Below the pieces are notes generated by a model. It was not told the DNA's origin and did no database searches. It worked only from the letters and a program-made list of their open reading frames with translations. From positions 1 through 49,259 of the forward strand of contig NZ_VFUZ01000037.1 in assembly GCF_006658505.1 (NCBI RefSeq): 49,259 bases of DNA, in the 5' to 3' direction. Positions 6,832 through 16,003 of the stretch are shown here, one piece after another. The DNA comes from Mesorhizobium sp. B2-4-15 (GTDB lineage Bacteria > Pseudomonadota > Alphaproteobacteria > Rhizobiales > Rhizobiaceae). A program made the translations under genes and the position numbers. Numbering within the stretch: the first letter of the stretch is position 1; every line of letters starts with the position of its first letter.

Positions 6832-7914
6832 TCACGCTGCGGCGGCGGCTTGCGGGCGGGGAATGCGCTTATACACCTCGAGCGCATTCTGGCCGAGGAC
6901 CTTGCCGCGCCATTCCGGCGGGATGTGCAGCGTGTTGACATCGTCGTAATCCCAATGCGGGTAGTCGGATGCAAACAGCAGCGTGTTCTCCCCGTCCATC
7001 GCCTCCAGCATTGCCCAGAGATGTTTGACGTTCGATGGTTGCTCCAAGGGTTGGGTAGAGAAGCGTATGTTGCGTCGGCAATATTCCGATGGCAGCATTT
7101 TCAGCCATGGCGTCTCCTTGCGGAGGGCTTTGTAGTCGGCGTCAAGTCGCCAAAGCACCGAGGGGACCCAGGCAATGCCGCATTCGATGATGACGAAGTA
7201 GAGATCCGGCCATTTCTCGAACACACCATGCGCGATCATGCTCGCGACATGCGACATGGCCGACATGTGAAGGATCGCATGGGTCTCCCAGAAGAAAGTG
7301 GTGGGCGCGGGCGCGACGGCGTTCCAGTTGATTCCGCCATGCCCGCCAAGATGTATGGCGAACGGCAAGCCGACCTCGGCACAGGCCTCGAAGATCGGGT
7401 GATAGAACGGATCGCCATATGGCCGGACCGAGCCCTGGGAGGCCAGAACTTGCGCCATCCGGGGATGCGCGCCAAGCCGCCGGATCTCCGCCGCCGCAAG
7501 GCGTGGCTCCTGCGGCGCGATTACGATGGAGCCCATGAAGCGGCTGTCTTTCGGCAGCCATTCATTGATCTGGTAGTCATTATAGGCGCTTACCAGCGCG
7601 CTGGCGTAGTAGGGATTTGCCAGCGTCGAAGCTTCGATCGGCTCGTCCCCGGTAAGGATCGCAACTCCGATATCGTATTTGTCGAGGTGCTTGTCCTTCA
7701 TGATCAGGTAGTTGTCCGCCTCGACCTTCGGCCGCACATCCTTGCGGGAGAAATCCTGTGGATGAAACCAGGGTCGATGGCCGTGCGGAAAGGCGCCTAC
7801 CGGGCCGGTCTTCTCGCCTTCGATGAACATGTCTTTCCAGATGCCGGACAGGTAGGGCTCCAGCACCGTGGCGCTGGACCAGTAATTGTGGCAGTCGCAA
7901 TCGATTATGAACAC
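6832..7914 (-). CDS. Metal-dependent amidohydrolase (amidohydrolase 2 / ACMSD-like family)
   Basis: This 360-residue protein belongs to the PF04909 amidohydrolase-2 family of TIM-barrel hydrolases and decarboxylases. The N-terminal metal site is degenerate but recognisable (FIIDCDCHNYW); further landmarks are FAIHLGGHGG (about residue 190), FVIIECGIAWVP, and FASDYPHWDYDD near the C-terminus. Members act on ring-cleavage or carboxylic intermediates of aromatic or heterocyclic degradation. The exact substrate cannot be read from the sequence. It overlaps the Rieske ferredoxin gene and is divergent from a LysR-type regulator, which probably controls the pair. Confidence 0.85.
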   Translation of the reverse strand: MFIIDCDCHNYWSSATVLEPYLSGIWKDMFIEGEKTGPVGAFPHGHRPWFHPQDFSRKDVRPKVEADNYLIMKDKHLDKYDIGVAILTGDEPIEASTLANPYYASALVSAYNDYQINEWLPKDSRFMGSIVIAPQEPRLAAAEIRRLGAHPRMAQVLASQGSVRPYGDPFYHPIFEACAEVGLPFAIHLGGHGGINWNAVAPAPTTFFWETHAILHMSAMSHVASMIAHGVFEKWPDLYFVIIECGIAWVPSVLWRLDADYKALRKETPWLKMLPSEYCRRNIRFSTQPLEQPSNVKHLWAMLEAMDGENTLLFASDYPHWDYDDVNTLHIPPEWRGKVLGQNALEVYKRIPRPQAAAAA

Positions 7915-7998
7915 TTTTCCCTCTTTGATGATGTGGCGCCGAACGCCTTCGGTTCTGCATCAAATTTCCGCCTTGTCAGTGTTTGGATCAAGCGTATG

Positions 7999-8018
7999 AT
8001 CGGGCCGATACGATCGTA
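7999..8018. promoter_or_regulatory. Overlapping palindromes in the amidohydrolase-lysR gap
   Basis: ATCGG-G-CCGAT (7999-8009) and TACGATCGTA (8009-8018) adjoin in the 123-base divergent gap. The ten bases CGATCGTAAA (8011-8020) recur just after the lysR stop (8906-8915). LysR-type regulators bind interrupted palindromes of this size in such gaps; binding here is inferred. Confidence 0.35.
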
Positions 8019-8037
8019 AAAATCGATTGGTTTGCCT

Positions 8038-8895
8038 ATGCAATTGGAACAGGTCGAAACCTTTCTCGACATCGTCGAGTCGCGGAATTTCAACCGATCG
8101 GCGGAGCGCCTCGGGCTGACGCAATCGACGGTCAGCAGCCGCATCAAGAACCTGGAATCCGCCGTTGGATCGGAGCTCTTCCACCGCGGCCGGGCCGGCG
8201 CCGAGCCAACCGCGGCAGGGCGGCGTTTTGAGGCCTACGCGCGCTCGATGCTGTCGACATGGTCCCAGGCGCGTCACGACGTGCGCGCCTTCAATAGATT
8301 CGAAGGGAGCCTGCGGGTCGCTGCCCAGGTCGGGATGACCCGCTCGATCCTGCCAGGTTGGCTCGAAACGCTGCTGCAAGTCTTGCCCAAGTCCTCGATT
8401 CATGTCGAATCCGACTATTCGCCCCAGATGATATCGGATCTGAGCCTGGGAAACCTCGATATTGCCGTGGTTTACGCTCCGCGCTACCTTCCCGAGATCG
8501 CGTATGATCAACTCATGGTCGAGGAATATGTGATGGTCTCTACGACAGCGCGCCGGCTTTGCGATGTCAGCCCGGACAATTACATCCGGCCCGGTTACAC
8601 GGTGGCGCTTGAGAAGGCTCATGCGGAAGCGCTGCCAAACCTGACTGCCTGCCGGCTCTCGATGGGCTCGGAGACGCTAGCTGACAATATGCTGAGACGG
8701 GCCGGCGGCACATGCTACATGCGCGCCGACGATGCGCGTCGCTTCGCCGCCGAGCGGCCCTCTCACATCGTGGAAGAAGCTCCAACGCTCCATCAGCCGG
8801 TCTACACGGCAGTCCTCGCGCGACGCCGGCATGAGCCGATCATCAAGAAAGGCATCCGCGCGCTGCACCTCGCCGTCATGTCGCTGGAAGGGTGA
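8038..8895 (+). CDS. LysR-family transcriptional regulator
   Basis: The first 60 residues are a LysR helix-turn-helix (LEQVETFLDIVESRNFNRSAERLGLTQ, then STVSSRIKNLE, LFHRGR); the rest is a LysR-substrate effector domain (LRVAAQVGMTRSILPGWLETL, then LGNLDIAVVYAPRY and LMVEEYVMV). The frame could start at a TTG at 8032, but the ATG six bases later fits the family's usual start. It is divergent from the amidohydrolase-Rieske pair and is its likely regulator, with the co-inducer probably the substrate of that pathway. Confidence 0.88.
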   Translation: MQLEQVETFLDIVESRNFNRSAERLGLTQSTVSSRIKNLESAVGSELFHRGRAGAEPTAAGRRFEAYARSMLSTWSQARHDVRAFNRFEGSLRVAAQVGMTRSILPGWLETLLQVLPKSSIHVESDYSPQMISDLSLGNLDIAVVYAPRYLPEIAYDQLMVEEYVMVSTTARRLCDVSPDNYIRPGYTVALEKAHAEALPNLTACRLSMGSETLADNMLRRAGGTCYMRADDARRFAAERPSHIVEEAPTLHQPVYTAVLARRRHEPIIKKGIRALHLAVMSLEG

Positions 8896-9097
8896 TCGAT
8901 AACATCGATCGTAAACGCCCACAGTACGCCCTGTATCGAATGAAGGCCTGCTCGCAATCTCGGCCCGTCAAACGCGAGCCGGCGACGAACGCCTTGAGGT
9001 CCTTCTCCCCTTCCTGCCGATCCGACCTATAGCACAGTAGCAAATATGGACTCGCCGAAGTGAGTTATTCTTAAGACTTGCATGGCATGCTCTTGGG

Positions 9098-11278
9098 GTG
9101 GATGAGGCAAAAAAAACTATCCCGAACGCGTCAGGTGAAACGACCTTCCGGTACGGCAAGGGCGAGGCGCTGCTGCACAATTTCGTAGAAAACGCCACGA
9201 TCCCGACGTTCCTTTTCGATACTGACGGGAAGATCGTTTACGCCAATCGAGCCGGAAGCCATGTCCTTGGGTACGGGCCCGAGGAATGTATCGGAATCCA
9301 CTTCACGACAATCGTGCATTCCGACGACCTGACGTCAGCGCGCACGCAGACCGAAGATCTGATTGCCGGAAAGATCCATGGATATCAAGCCGAGCGACGG
9401 TATATCCGCAAGGACGGCACGACCATTTGGGCTTTGACATCCGTGTCACTGATGCCTGCCGACGGGGATCAGGCTCGCTTCCTCTCTGTACAGGCGGTGA
9501 ATATCGACGGCCGAAAACGCGCTGAGGCCGCACTGAAGGAAAGCGAACGCCGCCTGCAAGTGGCGCTGGACGCCTCCCAAATTGGGGTGTTCGAGGGCGA
9601 CCTGGCAACTGGGGAGCTGTTTTGGGACGACAGGGCGCGTGACATTTTTGGGATTCCACGCGAGCGGAAATCCCTTCACGCCGCCGACTGGGAGAATGCC
9701 CTGCACCCCGAAGATGCGGCAAAGACGCTTGAGGCGATGTCACGCGCCATCGAAGAGAAGGGAACGTTCAACGGGAAATTTCGCATCATCAGGGCCGACG
9801 GTGAAATCCGTACTCTTATGTCGCGCGCAACTTACTTTCAGGACGATGGCGCAACACCAAAATTCATCGGCGCAAATTGGGACATCACTGACGAAGTCGC
9901 CTTGGAACAGAGGCTCAAGACGGCAAAGGCCCTTGCCGAGGCTCGCAACGTCGAACTGGAAGCCGCCAAGGCCCGGATCGAAACCCAGGCCCTCCATGAT
10001 GCGCTGACCGGACTTCCCAACCGGCGCTATCTCGACCAAATCTTGAGCCAGTACCGCAACCGGCCGCGCCTCCCGGGCGACGGTTTGGCATTGCTCCACA
10101 TCGATCTGGATCGCTTCAAGCAGATTAACGATACGCAGGGACACGCGGCCGGCGATGCCGTGCTGGTTCACGTTGCCCGGCTTCTAAGTGCCAAGGGCGG
10201 AGCGCAGCATTTCGTCGCGCGCGTTGGTGGCGATGAATTCGTCATAGCCTGTTTCAATGGTGCCGACGCCCATCGCCTCGCCGGCCTTGCCGATCAGATC
10301 ATCGCCGAGATCCGACAGCCGGTGCCATACGAGGGGCACTTCTGCCGCTTGGGCGCAAGCATAGGCATCGCCCTCGAGACGGGCGCGGACATCGATGCGC
10401 TTCGCGTGCTGATAAACGCCGATATCGCGCTCTATCGGGCTAAGGGTCGCGGCCGCAACCGCCATGAATTCTTTTCAAAGGCGCTGCAAAGCGAAATTGA
10501 ATCGACCAAGCATATGGCCGATGAAATTCTCAGCGGTATCGAGCAGGGCGAATTCCACCCCTATTATCAGCCGCTCCTCAACGCTACTTCCCTCGACATC
10601 ATTGGGGTCGAAGCGCTTGCGCGCTGGCATCATCCGAGGGAGGGAGTCCTAAGTCCGATCCGGTTCCTCCGGATCGCCGAGGATCTCAATGTCTTGGCTG
10701 CGATTGATCGCAGCATCCTGCAGCAAGCAATGCTCGACCTCGACCAATGGCAATCCCAAGGCATTGCAGTACCCACTGTATCGGTCAATGTCTCGTTCCG
10801 ACGCCTGAGCGATGACCGCTTAATTCCCAGCCTTCGCGAACTCAATATCAGGCCGGGTGCGATTTCGTTCGAATTCCTCGAGTCAATTTTCCTCGACGAA
10901 TTTGACGATGGGGTCGAATGGAACATTGATGCAATCAGGGAGATGGGTATAGGTATCGACATAGACGATTTTGGCACCGGCCATACATCGATCGTCAGCC
11001 TGCTCAAGCTCAAGCCGCGCCATTTCAAGATCGATCGTCAGCTCATCGACCCCATCGTACGCTTGCCCGAACAGCGGCGCCTGGTTGCCTCCATCATCGA
11101 CATAGGCCGGTCGCTTGGCATTAAAGTCGTCGCCGAGGGCGTCGAGACGATGGAGCAAGCCAGGATTCTGAGAGAATTGGGCTGTGACATCCTGCAGGGA
11201 TTCGCCTTCGCCCGGCCGATGCCCGCTGACCAACTGGCGAGCTGGATTGGCGGTGAAGGATGGCGAAAGGCCTCGTAG
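9098..11278 (+). CDS. PAS-PAS-GGDEF-EAL cyclic-di-GMP turnover protein
   Basis: The 726-residue protein has no membrane segment. Domain order: PAS 1 (about 25-140), PAS 2 with PAC-type tail (about 150-270, SQIGVFEGDLATGELFWDD), a helical linker (about 272-300), GGDEF (about 300-455) and EAL (about 470-720). The diguanylate cyclase signature is intact, VGGDEF at residues 377-381. The phosphodiesterase side keeps EAL at 505-507 (GVEALARW), IDDFGTGHTS, FKIDRQL, VVAEGVET and LQGFAFARPM. Both activities are therefore possible, controlled by sensory PAS inputs. It begins with GTG; no strong SD is visible. It appears to be a single-gene unit. Confidence 0.93.
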   Translation: MDEAKKTIPNASGETTFRYGKGEALLHNFVENATIPTFLFDTDGKIVYANRAGSHVLGYGPEECIGIHFTTIVHSDDLTSARTQTEDLIAGKIHGYQAERRYIRKDGTTIWALTSVSLMPADGDQARFLSVQAVNIDGRKRAEAALKESERRLQVALDASQIGVFEGDLATGELFWDDRARDIFGIPRERKSLHAADWENALHPEDAAKTLEAMSRAIEEKGTFNGKFRIIRADGEIRTLMSRATYFQDDGATPKFIGANWDITDEVALEQRLKTAKALAEARNVELEAAKARIETQALHDALTGLPNRRYLDQILSQYRNRPRLPGDGLALLHIDLDRFKQINDTQGHAAGDAVLVHVARLLSAKGGAQHFVARVGGDEFVIACFNGADAHRLAGLADQIIAEIRQPVPYEGHFCRLGASIGIALETGADIDALRVLINADIALYRAKGRGRNRHEFFSKALQSEIESTKHMADEILSGIEQGEFHPYYQPLLNATSLDIIGVEALARWHHPREGVLSPIRFLRIAEDLNVLAAIDRSILQQAMLDLDQWQSQGIAVPTVSVNVSFRRLSDDRLIPSLRELNIRPGAISFEFLESIFLDEFDDGVEWNIDAIREMGIGIDIDDFGTGHTSIVSLLKLKPRHFKIDRQLIDPIVRLPEQRRLVASIIDIGRSLGIKVVAEGVETMEQARILRELGCDILQGFAFARPMPADQLASWIGGEGWRKAS

Positions 11279-11725
11279 GCCCGGCGTACTAGGCGCCAGG
11301 TGGATTGGTCGTCCCGGGGCTGCAAGCCGCACAGGGTCGATTGTTGGACGTTAGCCCGTAGAAACGGGATGGCTATCCGCTTAGGGGCGCCAAGGAGACG
11401 TCTTTGCGACTTGCTCCTCGTTCTGGATGGTTCACCTACCGTAGTGAGGTCAGGAACCGGTGGTGTCGGTGCCGTACGAGATGACGTTCGACGATCTCGC
11501 CACCCAGGCTTTCGAGAAGGCGCAGACCATGCAGGAACCCGCGGGCCGCAAGCGGTGAGCTATCGGGATTTGTGTTTCGGGGTGTGTGCCAGCGCCTGCC
11601 GCGAACTTCCGCATGGGGTGCTGTGGGCCTGCCGCGTATGGGATGTCCAGGCCAGCTCGCAGGGACTGTCGCGGTCACTCTGATCGGGCCTCCGTGCCTG
11701 ACGACTGGCGTTCACAGCGACGTCG

Positions 11726-11800
11726 CGCCAACTGCATCGCGCGGTTCAGGAAGCAGTCGAGGCCGCCGGCATCCGCAAGCGCATCAGTCCGCACACTTCA
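11726..11800 (+). pseudogene. Tyrosine recombinase / integrase fragment
   Basis: A short in-frame stretch reads RQLHRAVQEAVEAAGIRKRI followed by SPHT. This is the region just before the catalytic HxLRHS box of tyrosine recombinases, close to integron-integrase or XerC-like sequences (LHRAV-x-AV-x-AAGI-x-K-x-x-SPHTLRHS). The Arg box and Tyr box are absent and the frame is lost on both sides. The surrounding 11279-11925 contains no other gene that I can support. Confidence 0.55.
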
Positions 11801-11925
11801 TCGAGCGCTACCAGTCGAAGACGGACGCCTGGCGCTAGTCCTTGCCGAAGTGGCGACGAAATCAATCGCAGAGCGCCGCGTCGTGACCACCAGCGAGATC
11901 GGATAGCGAGCGAGGGCATTTGGCC

Positions 11926-12165
11926 CTAGTGGCGGGTTTCCGAGCAATCGGCCGCTATTGCGTCAAAGGCGGCGGGCACATTATGAATGATGCAGGCTGC
12001 AGCCCGCATCTCCTCCAGATTGTGGTGGGTGGCCTTGCACGCCGGCATCAGTGTTTCGATTGCGCGGAACGCCTGTGCGATGGGATAAGAAGTAAGCTCT
12101 GCCTCTGGAAAGGATATAGCCCTCGCCGCTCCTTCAAACGTAATGGTGTGAAATGTGTTGGTCAT
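11926..12165 (-). CDS. Small hypothetical protein coupled to the Crp-family gene
   Basis: The 79-residue product (starting MTNTFHTITFEGAARAISFP) has no family I recognise; it is mildly hydrophobic with Cys-containing segments and no signal peptide or membrane helix. The ATG overlaps the stop of the upstream Crp-family gene by one base (TGATG) and has GGGAGAAAG upstream, so translation is probably coupled. The conserved arrangement hints at a target or partner of the regulator, but function is unknown. Confidence 0.6.
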   Translation of the reverse strand: MTNTFHTITFEGAARAISFPEAELTSYPIAQAFRAIETLMPACKATHHNLEEMRAAACIIHNVPAAFDAIAADCSETRH

Positions 12166-12881
12166 CAAGACTTTCTCCCTGAACCCAAAGCGGCAATCCC
12201 GAACTGACGTTGCTCCTCCTCCCCATAAGCTCCGTGTGTGAGTTTTATCATGCCGGCACGGTCGATAATCGTGATCTCGCCGCGCTTGGCATGGATCAGC
12301 CCTCGGTATTCAAGCATTTGCAGGGCTGTTGTTACGCCGGGACGCCGAGCGCCAAGCATGGTGGCCAGAAATTCGTGCGTCAGGTAGATTTTTCCCTCGC
12401 TCCGGTCGTGGACCATCAGCAACCACCGGGCCAGCCGCTCCTCGATTTTTGAATGTCCGTTCACCAGCGCCGTTCGGGACGACTGCACCAGGAATGCATG
12501 GGCGTAGCGAAGCAGCGACTCGCCGAGAGTTTGGCTTTGTGCAATTGCGGCGCGAAGATTTTCAACCGGCAGGCACCAGCCATTGCCGGCGACTTGGATG
12601 TAGGTTTCGTTGGGAGACCTGTCTTGCCCGAGAATGATCGCGACTCCCGTCATACCGTCGCGGCCGATGATGCCAACCTCGCTCTGCCGGCCTCCGGTCA
12701 TCGTGGCGACCACAGACGCGATACCCGTCTCCGGAAAATATACGTGCTCGATAGGCTGGTAGGAATCTTCCAGCGGGGCTTTGATGGCCAGTTCGACGTG
12801 ATGCATCGACGGCTGTAAAAGCGCGAAATCCTCTGGAGATAGAGCTTGCAAAACATGGTTGCGAAGAATGGATTGAGGCAT
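12165..12881 (-). CDS. Crp/Fnr-family transcriptional regulator
   Basis: The 238-residue protein has an N-terminal cyclic-nucleotide-binding-type beta-roll (about 10-120, PIEHVYFPETGIASVV, SEVGIIGRDGMTGVAIILG) and a C-terminal helix-turn-helix (about 145-225, KIEERLARWLLMVHD, LTHEFLATMLGARRPGVTTALQ, MLEYRGLIHAKRGEITIID). The Cys cluster ligands of Fnr are absent, so it does not carry a [4Fe-4S] sensor. Proteins of this subtype are common in rhizobia, with various signals. It is followed by a coupled small gene. Confidence 0.9.
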   Translation of the reverse strand: MPQSILRNHVLQALSPEDFALLQPSMHHVELAIKAPLEDSYQPIEHVYFPETGIASVVATMTGGRQSEVGIIGRDGMTGVAIILGQDRSPNETYIQVAGNGWCLPVENLRAAIAQSQTLGESLLRYAHAFLVQSSRTALVNGHSKIEERLARWLLMVHDRSEGKIYLTHEFLATMLGARRPGVTTALQMLEYRGLIHAKRGEITIIDRAGMIKLTHGAYGEEEQRQFGIAALGSGRKS

Positions 12882-13097
12882 GGCTCTTCTCCCTTAACGG
12901 GCAAGAGCGCGTACCTCTTACTGTCGGCAGCATCCGATATGACTAACGGCCGATCTGAAAAGCATAGGCCCTAAGCGGCCGGCTGGCAAACCCTCACGCC
13001 CTTTGCGTGGAATTCGATCGATTCCGCCGAAATTCTGTAAAGTTCAGCAGTCCAACAACTCGGCGGTGTATAGGACCGGCCATCACTCATTTGGACG

Positions 13098-13292
13098 CTA
13101 TTTTCGCGTGATCCATTCCAGCAATTGGGAGTCGACCTCTTGGGTCCGGGTATAATCTCGGATCAAAGTTGTCGCGTAACCCTGCCATTGATCTTCATCC
13201 AAGCCAAGATGAGTGACATAAATCCTAAAGACCTGACGCAGGACAACGCAATCCAGAATGGATATCTTCTCCTGCTGACGATCCCTTGCCAT
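13098..13292 (-). CDS. Small helical hypothetical protein
   Basis: The 64-residue product (MARDRQQEKISILDCVVLRQ...) is helical and soluble. Although the open frame extends to 13367, the ATG at 13292 has GGGGAGAA just upstream and gives the natural start. The pattern VLRQVFRIYVTHLGL then YATTLIRDYTRTQEVDSQLL parallels the small gene at 5104-5358, so both probably belong to one family of unknown role. Confidence 0.55.
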   Translation of the reverse strand: MARDRQQEKISILDCVVLRQVFRIYVTHLGLDEDQWQGYATTLIRDYTRTQEVDSQLLEWITRK

Positions 13293-13489
13293 CGCGATTT
13301 CTCCCCAATCACGAAAATAGTAGGGCAGCAGATAGACTGACAAGGGTCTTGGTCTCAATCCGTACAATCGAAGCGCAGCCTGTCACGACATCTTTCATAT
13401 ATTCTACCGCTTATCCCGTTCGCTCAGGTGGTAACCATATCTAGCGATTGTTGCCGACGGATCGCCTCGCCTGCCATATTGGCGTCGAC

Positions 13490-14470
13490 ATGGGCGAGGC
13501 GCTGTTTCCGACCCGGTGGAAGAACGACAAGCCACCGTCGATCGAGGAGTTCGTGGAGACTTTCCGCGACGATTACGCGTGCGCGGACTACCTCTTCAAC
13601 AAGGGCTGGCCGGGCGGCTTCACATGCCCACAATGCAGTTCCAGGAAAGCATGGCGCCTCGAGGTCCGACCGTGGCTTTTCGAATGCGCAGGCAAATGGG
13701 AGAGGCCTGGGTGCCGGAAACAGACTTCCGTGATCGCTGGGAAGTCATGCAGGGCACGCATCTGCCGCTGCGCAAGTGGTTCCTGGCGGCGTACCTGATG
13801 GCGACGCACTCCAATTCCATTTCGGCGCTGCAGCTCCAACCTAAGCTGGGCGCCTCCTACAAAACCGCCTGGCTGGTGCTCCACAAGCTCCGGCGGGCAA
13901 TGGTGAACCCCAACCGGACACCGCTTTCCGGAACTGTCGACGTGGACGAGTCCGCCATCCCGTATCGGCGCAAGGAGGACGCGCTGGAGAGGGGTGGCGG
14001 CAGCAGCACAGCCAACCAGATATGGATCGCTGGGGCGGTCGAGACGGTCGGCAACCATGGCGTCGGACGCATCAGGCTCGCGCGCATCGCGGATCGGTCG
14101 GCTCAAAGCATCGTTCCGTTCGTGGTAGCCAACACCCTTCCCGGATCGGCGGTGCGGACGGACTCCCTTGCCTCGTACCACAAGGTGCCCGGCCGTCGCC
14201 TCAGGCAGGTCAATCTGAGCAATAGGACGATGCCCGCCCACACCGTCTTCAAATGGATTCACGTCGTTTTTGCGAACCTGAAGCGTTGGGCGCTGGGCAC
14301 ATTCCATGGCTTCCGGGAGAAGCATCTTGACGCTTACCTCGGCGAGTTCGCCTTCCGCTGGAACCGGCGGCGCCATTTTCACAGCGCAATGGACACGATG
14401 CTTGGCGTCGGCCAGCGCATCGCTCCCGTTACGCACCGCGGCATCGTCGGCGATACGACGCAGTGGAAGA
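13490..14470 (+). mobile_element. IS1595-family transposase, frameshifted
   Basis: The N-terminal part, in one frame, is the zinc-ribbon domain of IS1595-type transposases (ADYLFNKGWPGGFTCPQC, then GCRKQTSVIAG). A single frameshift near 13735 moves the rest to another frame: VMQGTHLPLRKWFLAAYLMAT, then the DDE-like core with VDVDESAIPYRR (first Asp), RTDSLASYHKV (second Asp), HVVFANLKRWALGTFHG and YLGEFAFRWNRR (acidic residue). The catalytic residues survive, but the frame break makes it probably inactive unless the shift is programmed. The open frame runs on to 14646 beyond the usual end of the family. I could not fix terminal inverted repeats. Confidence 0.85.
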
Positions 14471-14579
14471 AAGAGCACATACTGCAGCCGCCTGCGTCGC
14501 GATTGACGCCAATCCTGGATCGTTTTGGAAACCAGTTGGTGCAGGCCGTGAGAGGGCGAATGCCTTCGCCACCCTCCAG

Positions 14580-14785
14580 ACGAATGAAGGTGCTAACGCG
14601 GTCGACATGCAACTACAATAGGTGTGTCTCTGTTCCGGAGGCATGAGGGCGCCTGGAGGGTTCTTTTCAGAGCAGCCTTCGTAGAACGCTTTGGAGATTC
14701 GGTGGACTTGGTTCGAGTAGTCTTGCCAGATGAGGATCGACATGATGGCAATGAGGACAGCGTAACCGGGCACCAGCGCACAGCC
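14580..14785 (-). pseudogene. Fragment of a small membrane-anchored protein
   Basis: On the minus strand the frame reads a hydrophobic segment (VPGYAVLIAIMSILIW) followed by DYSNQVHRISKAFYEGC and HTYCSCMSTALA. The spacing of Cys residues after a single membrane anchor looks like a real small envelope protein, not an antisense shadow. Its C-terminal end abuts the right end of the IS1595-type gene, so the insertion may have truncated it. No clean start or stop was found. Otherwise 14647-15304 shows no supported gene. Confidence 0.35.
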
Positions 14786-15304
14786 GAATGACGACTTGCA
14801 GCGTTTCGTTGGCGAGTGCCAAACTCGGAAACGGATTTGTCGATGTTTCGCGTGGCCACGCGTGGCTTTGCGCCGGCCCAAATCGATCGTGAACGCCAAG
14901 CCCGGCTTCTCGGCTAGAAGCGGGCCAGCAAAGGGAAGGCGCCGATCAAGGACGACGAACTGCCGGAGTAGCGCTCCCTGAGCAATGGAGCGGTATCGCA
15001 TGTCCCGGAGTCCTTGCCTGCGTCCGAAGCGTCCGCCGGGCCAAAAACTGCCGGTCAAGGCTGGCATGGGCGTAGCGGCTCTGGCGTTGACGGGTGGATT
15101 CGGTCCGCTTGCTCTCGACAAGCAGCCAGTTCCCTCGCCGGACATAATCTCCCCTATCGGGAAGAGCATGGACGAGCTACGCGATCATAGATCGGCCGGC
15201 ATGCGCGACCGCTGAGGCGAGGCAGAAGGCGGCGATCACGCCACAGCCGGCGAACCGGAATGATTATCAATGCACTCCCGGCGTCAACACGGACGGCTGG
15301 CCGC

Positions 15305-15766
15305 TCAATTTCTTGGCAGCTTGTGAATTTCCAGCCGCACCGGTCCGCCCCTATCGCAACTCGTGCAAACGAGGGCGCGTTCGACTGTGCTGAAAAGAGC
15401 GTCTTTGCCATATCGGCGGATCAGCGCCGCCGCCTTCACTTCGGCATGATGCGAGCAGGTCCTGCACCAGGCTCGCAGCTTGTGCCATTCCCGAAGGTCG
15501 GCGAGCGAGACGTCCAGTCCAGCATGGATGCTGCCGTCGATGATCGTCTGCGGTGGGATCTTCACCTCACCAGGTGCGATGATCTTCTCCATAACGTGGC
15601 GGCTGTTGTAGTGGATCAGCAGCATGCCGGGCCGGCGCCGGATCGCTGCTTGCCAGGCAGCTTGGCTGACCATCGCGTCGGGGGACCGGGATATCGTCTC
15701 GAGGTGCGTCTTTTGCTCGCGATCCCAAACCTCGATGCGGAAATTGTCTTCGGCCGTGTCCCCCAT
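15305..15766 (-). CDS. Zinc-ribbon-like hypothetical protein
   Basis: The 153-residue protein is soluble. The C-terminal half holds a candidate zinc ribbon: WCRTCSHHAEV (C-x2-C-x-H-H) and, about 30 residues on, VCTSCDRGG (C-x2-C), with RLEIHKLP at the end. The N-terminal half has no family I recognise. The ATG directly follows the stop (TAG) of the upstream 69-codon gene, so the two form one transcription unit divergent from the SRAP operon. A truncated copy of the C-terminal half lies at 48656-48840. A nucleic-acid-linked role is only a guess from the zinc ribbon and the SOS-type neighbourhood. Confidence 0.7.
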   Translation of the reverse strand: MGDTAEDNFRIEVWDREQKTHLETISRSPDAMVSQAAWQAAIRRRPGMLLIHYNSRHVMEKIIAPGEVKIPPQTIIDGSIHAGLDVSLADLREWHKLRAWCRTCSHHAEVKAAALIRRYGKDALFSTVERALVCTSCDRGGPVRLEIHKLPRN

Positions 15767-15976
15767 CTAGGCGCGTGCCTTGTGCCAGCCGCGGGAAAAG
15801 CCGCTCGATATCGCTGCGCGCGACAGGGCGAGGTCGCGCTCGAGTTCGATGTTCCTGGCGAGGACAGTCAGCAAGGCAACCAGGGCATCGCCACCGGCTG
15901 CCGCCAAGGCGTGCTCCGCTGCCACTTCCAATTCCGACATAGCTTCGCCGGTCGGCGCTTCTTGGCGCTTTCCCAT
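15767..15976 (-). CDS. Small helical hypothetical protein
   Basis: The 69-residue product (MGKRQEAPTGEAMSELEVAA, then LLTVLARNIELERDLALSRAA) is predicted to be helical. It is the first gene of a two-gene unit with the zinc-ribbon protein, whose ATG follows its stop directly. A promoter with a palindromic spacer lies just upstream. An internal ATG (MSELEV, residue 13) is an alternative start. Function unknown. Confidence 0.65.
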   Translation of the reverse strand: MGKRQEAPTGEAMSELEVAAEHALAAAGGDALVALLTVLARNIELERDLALSRAAISSGFSRGWHKARA

Positions 15977-16003
15977 AGCCCTATCCTGTTCAGGTCCAGT
16001 GAC

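Noticed and set aside
9131..10171. Several minus-strand frames within the GGDEF-EAL gene
   Set aside because: Antisense shadows of an intact multidomain gene.
13380..13447. Possible left terminal repeat of the IS1595-type element
   Set aside because: A weak match between CTAGCGATTGTTG and the right flank was not convincing enough to call terminal repeats.
14985..15215. Small plus-strand frame (MERYRMSRSP...)
   Set aside because: Its end (SIGKSMDELRDHR-like) looks plausible, but no start signal or family was found.
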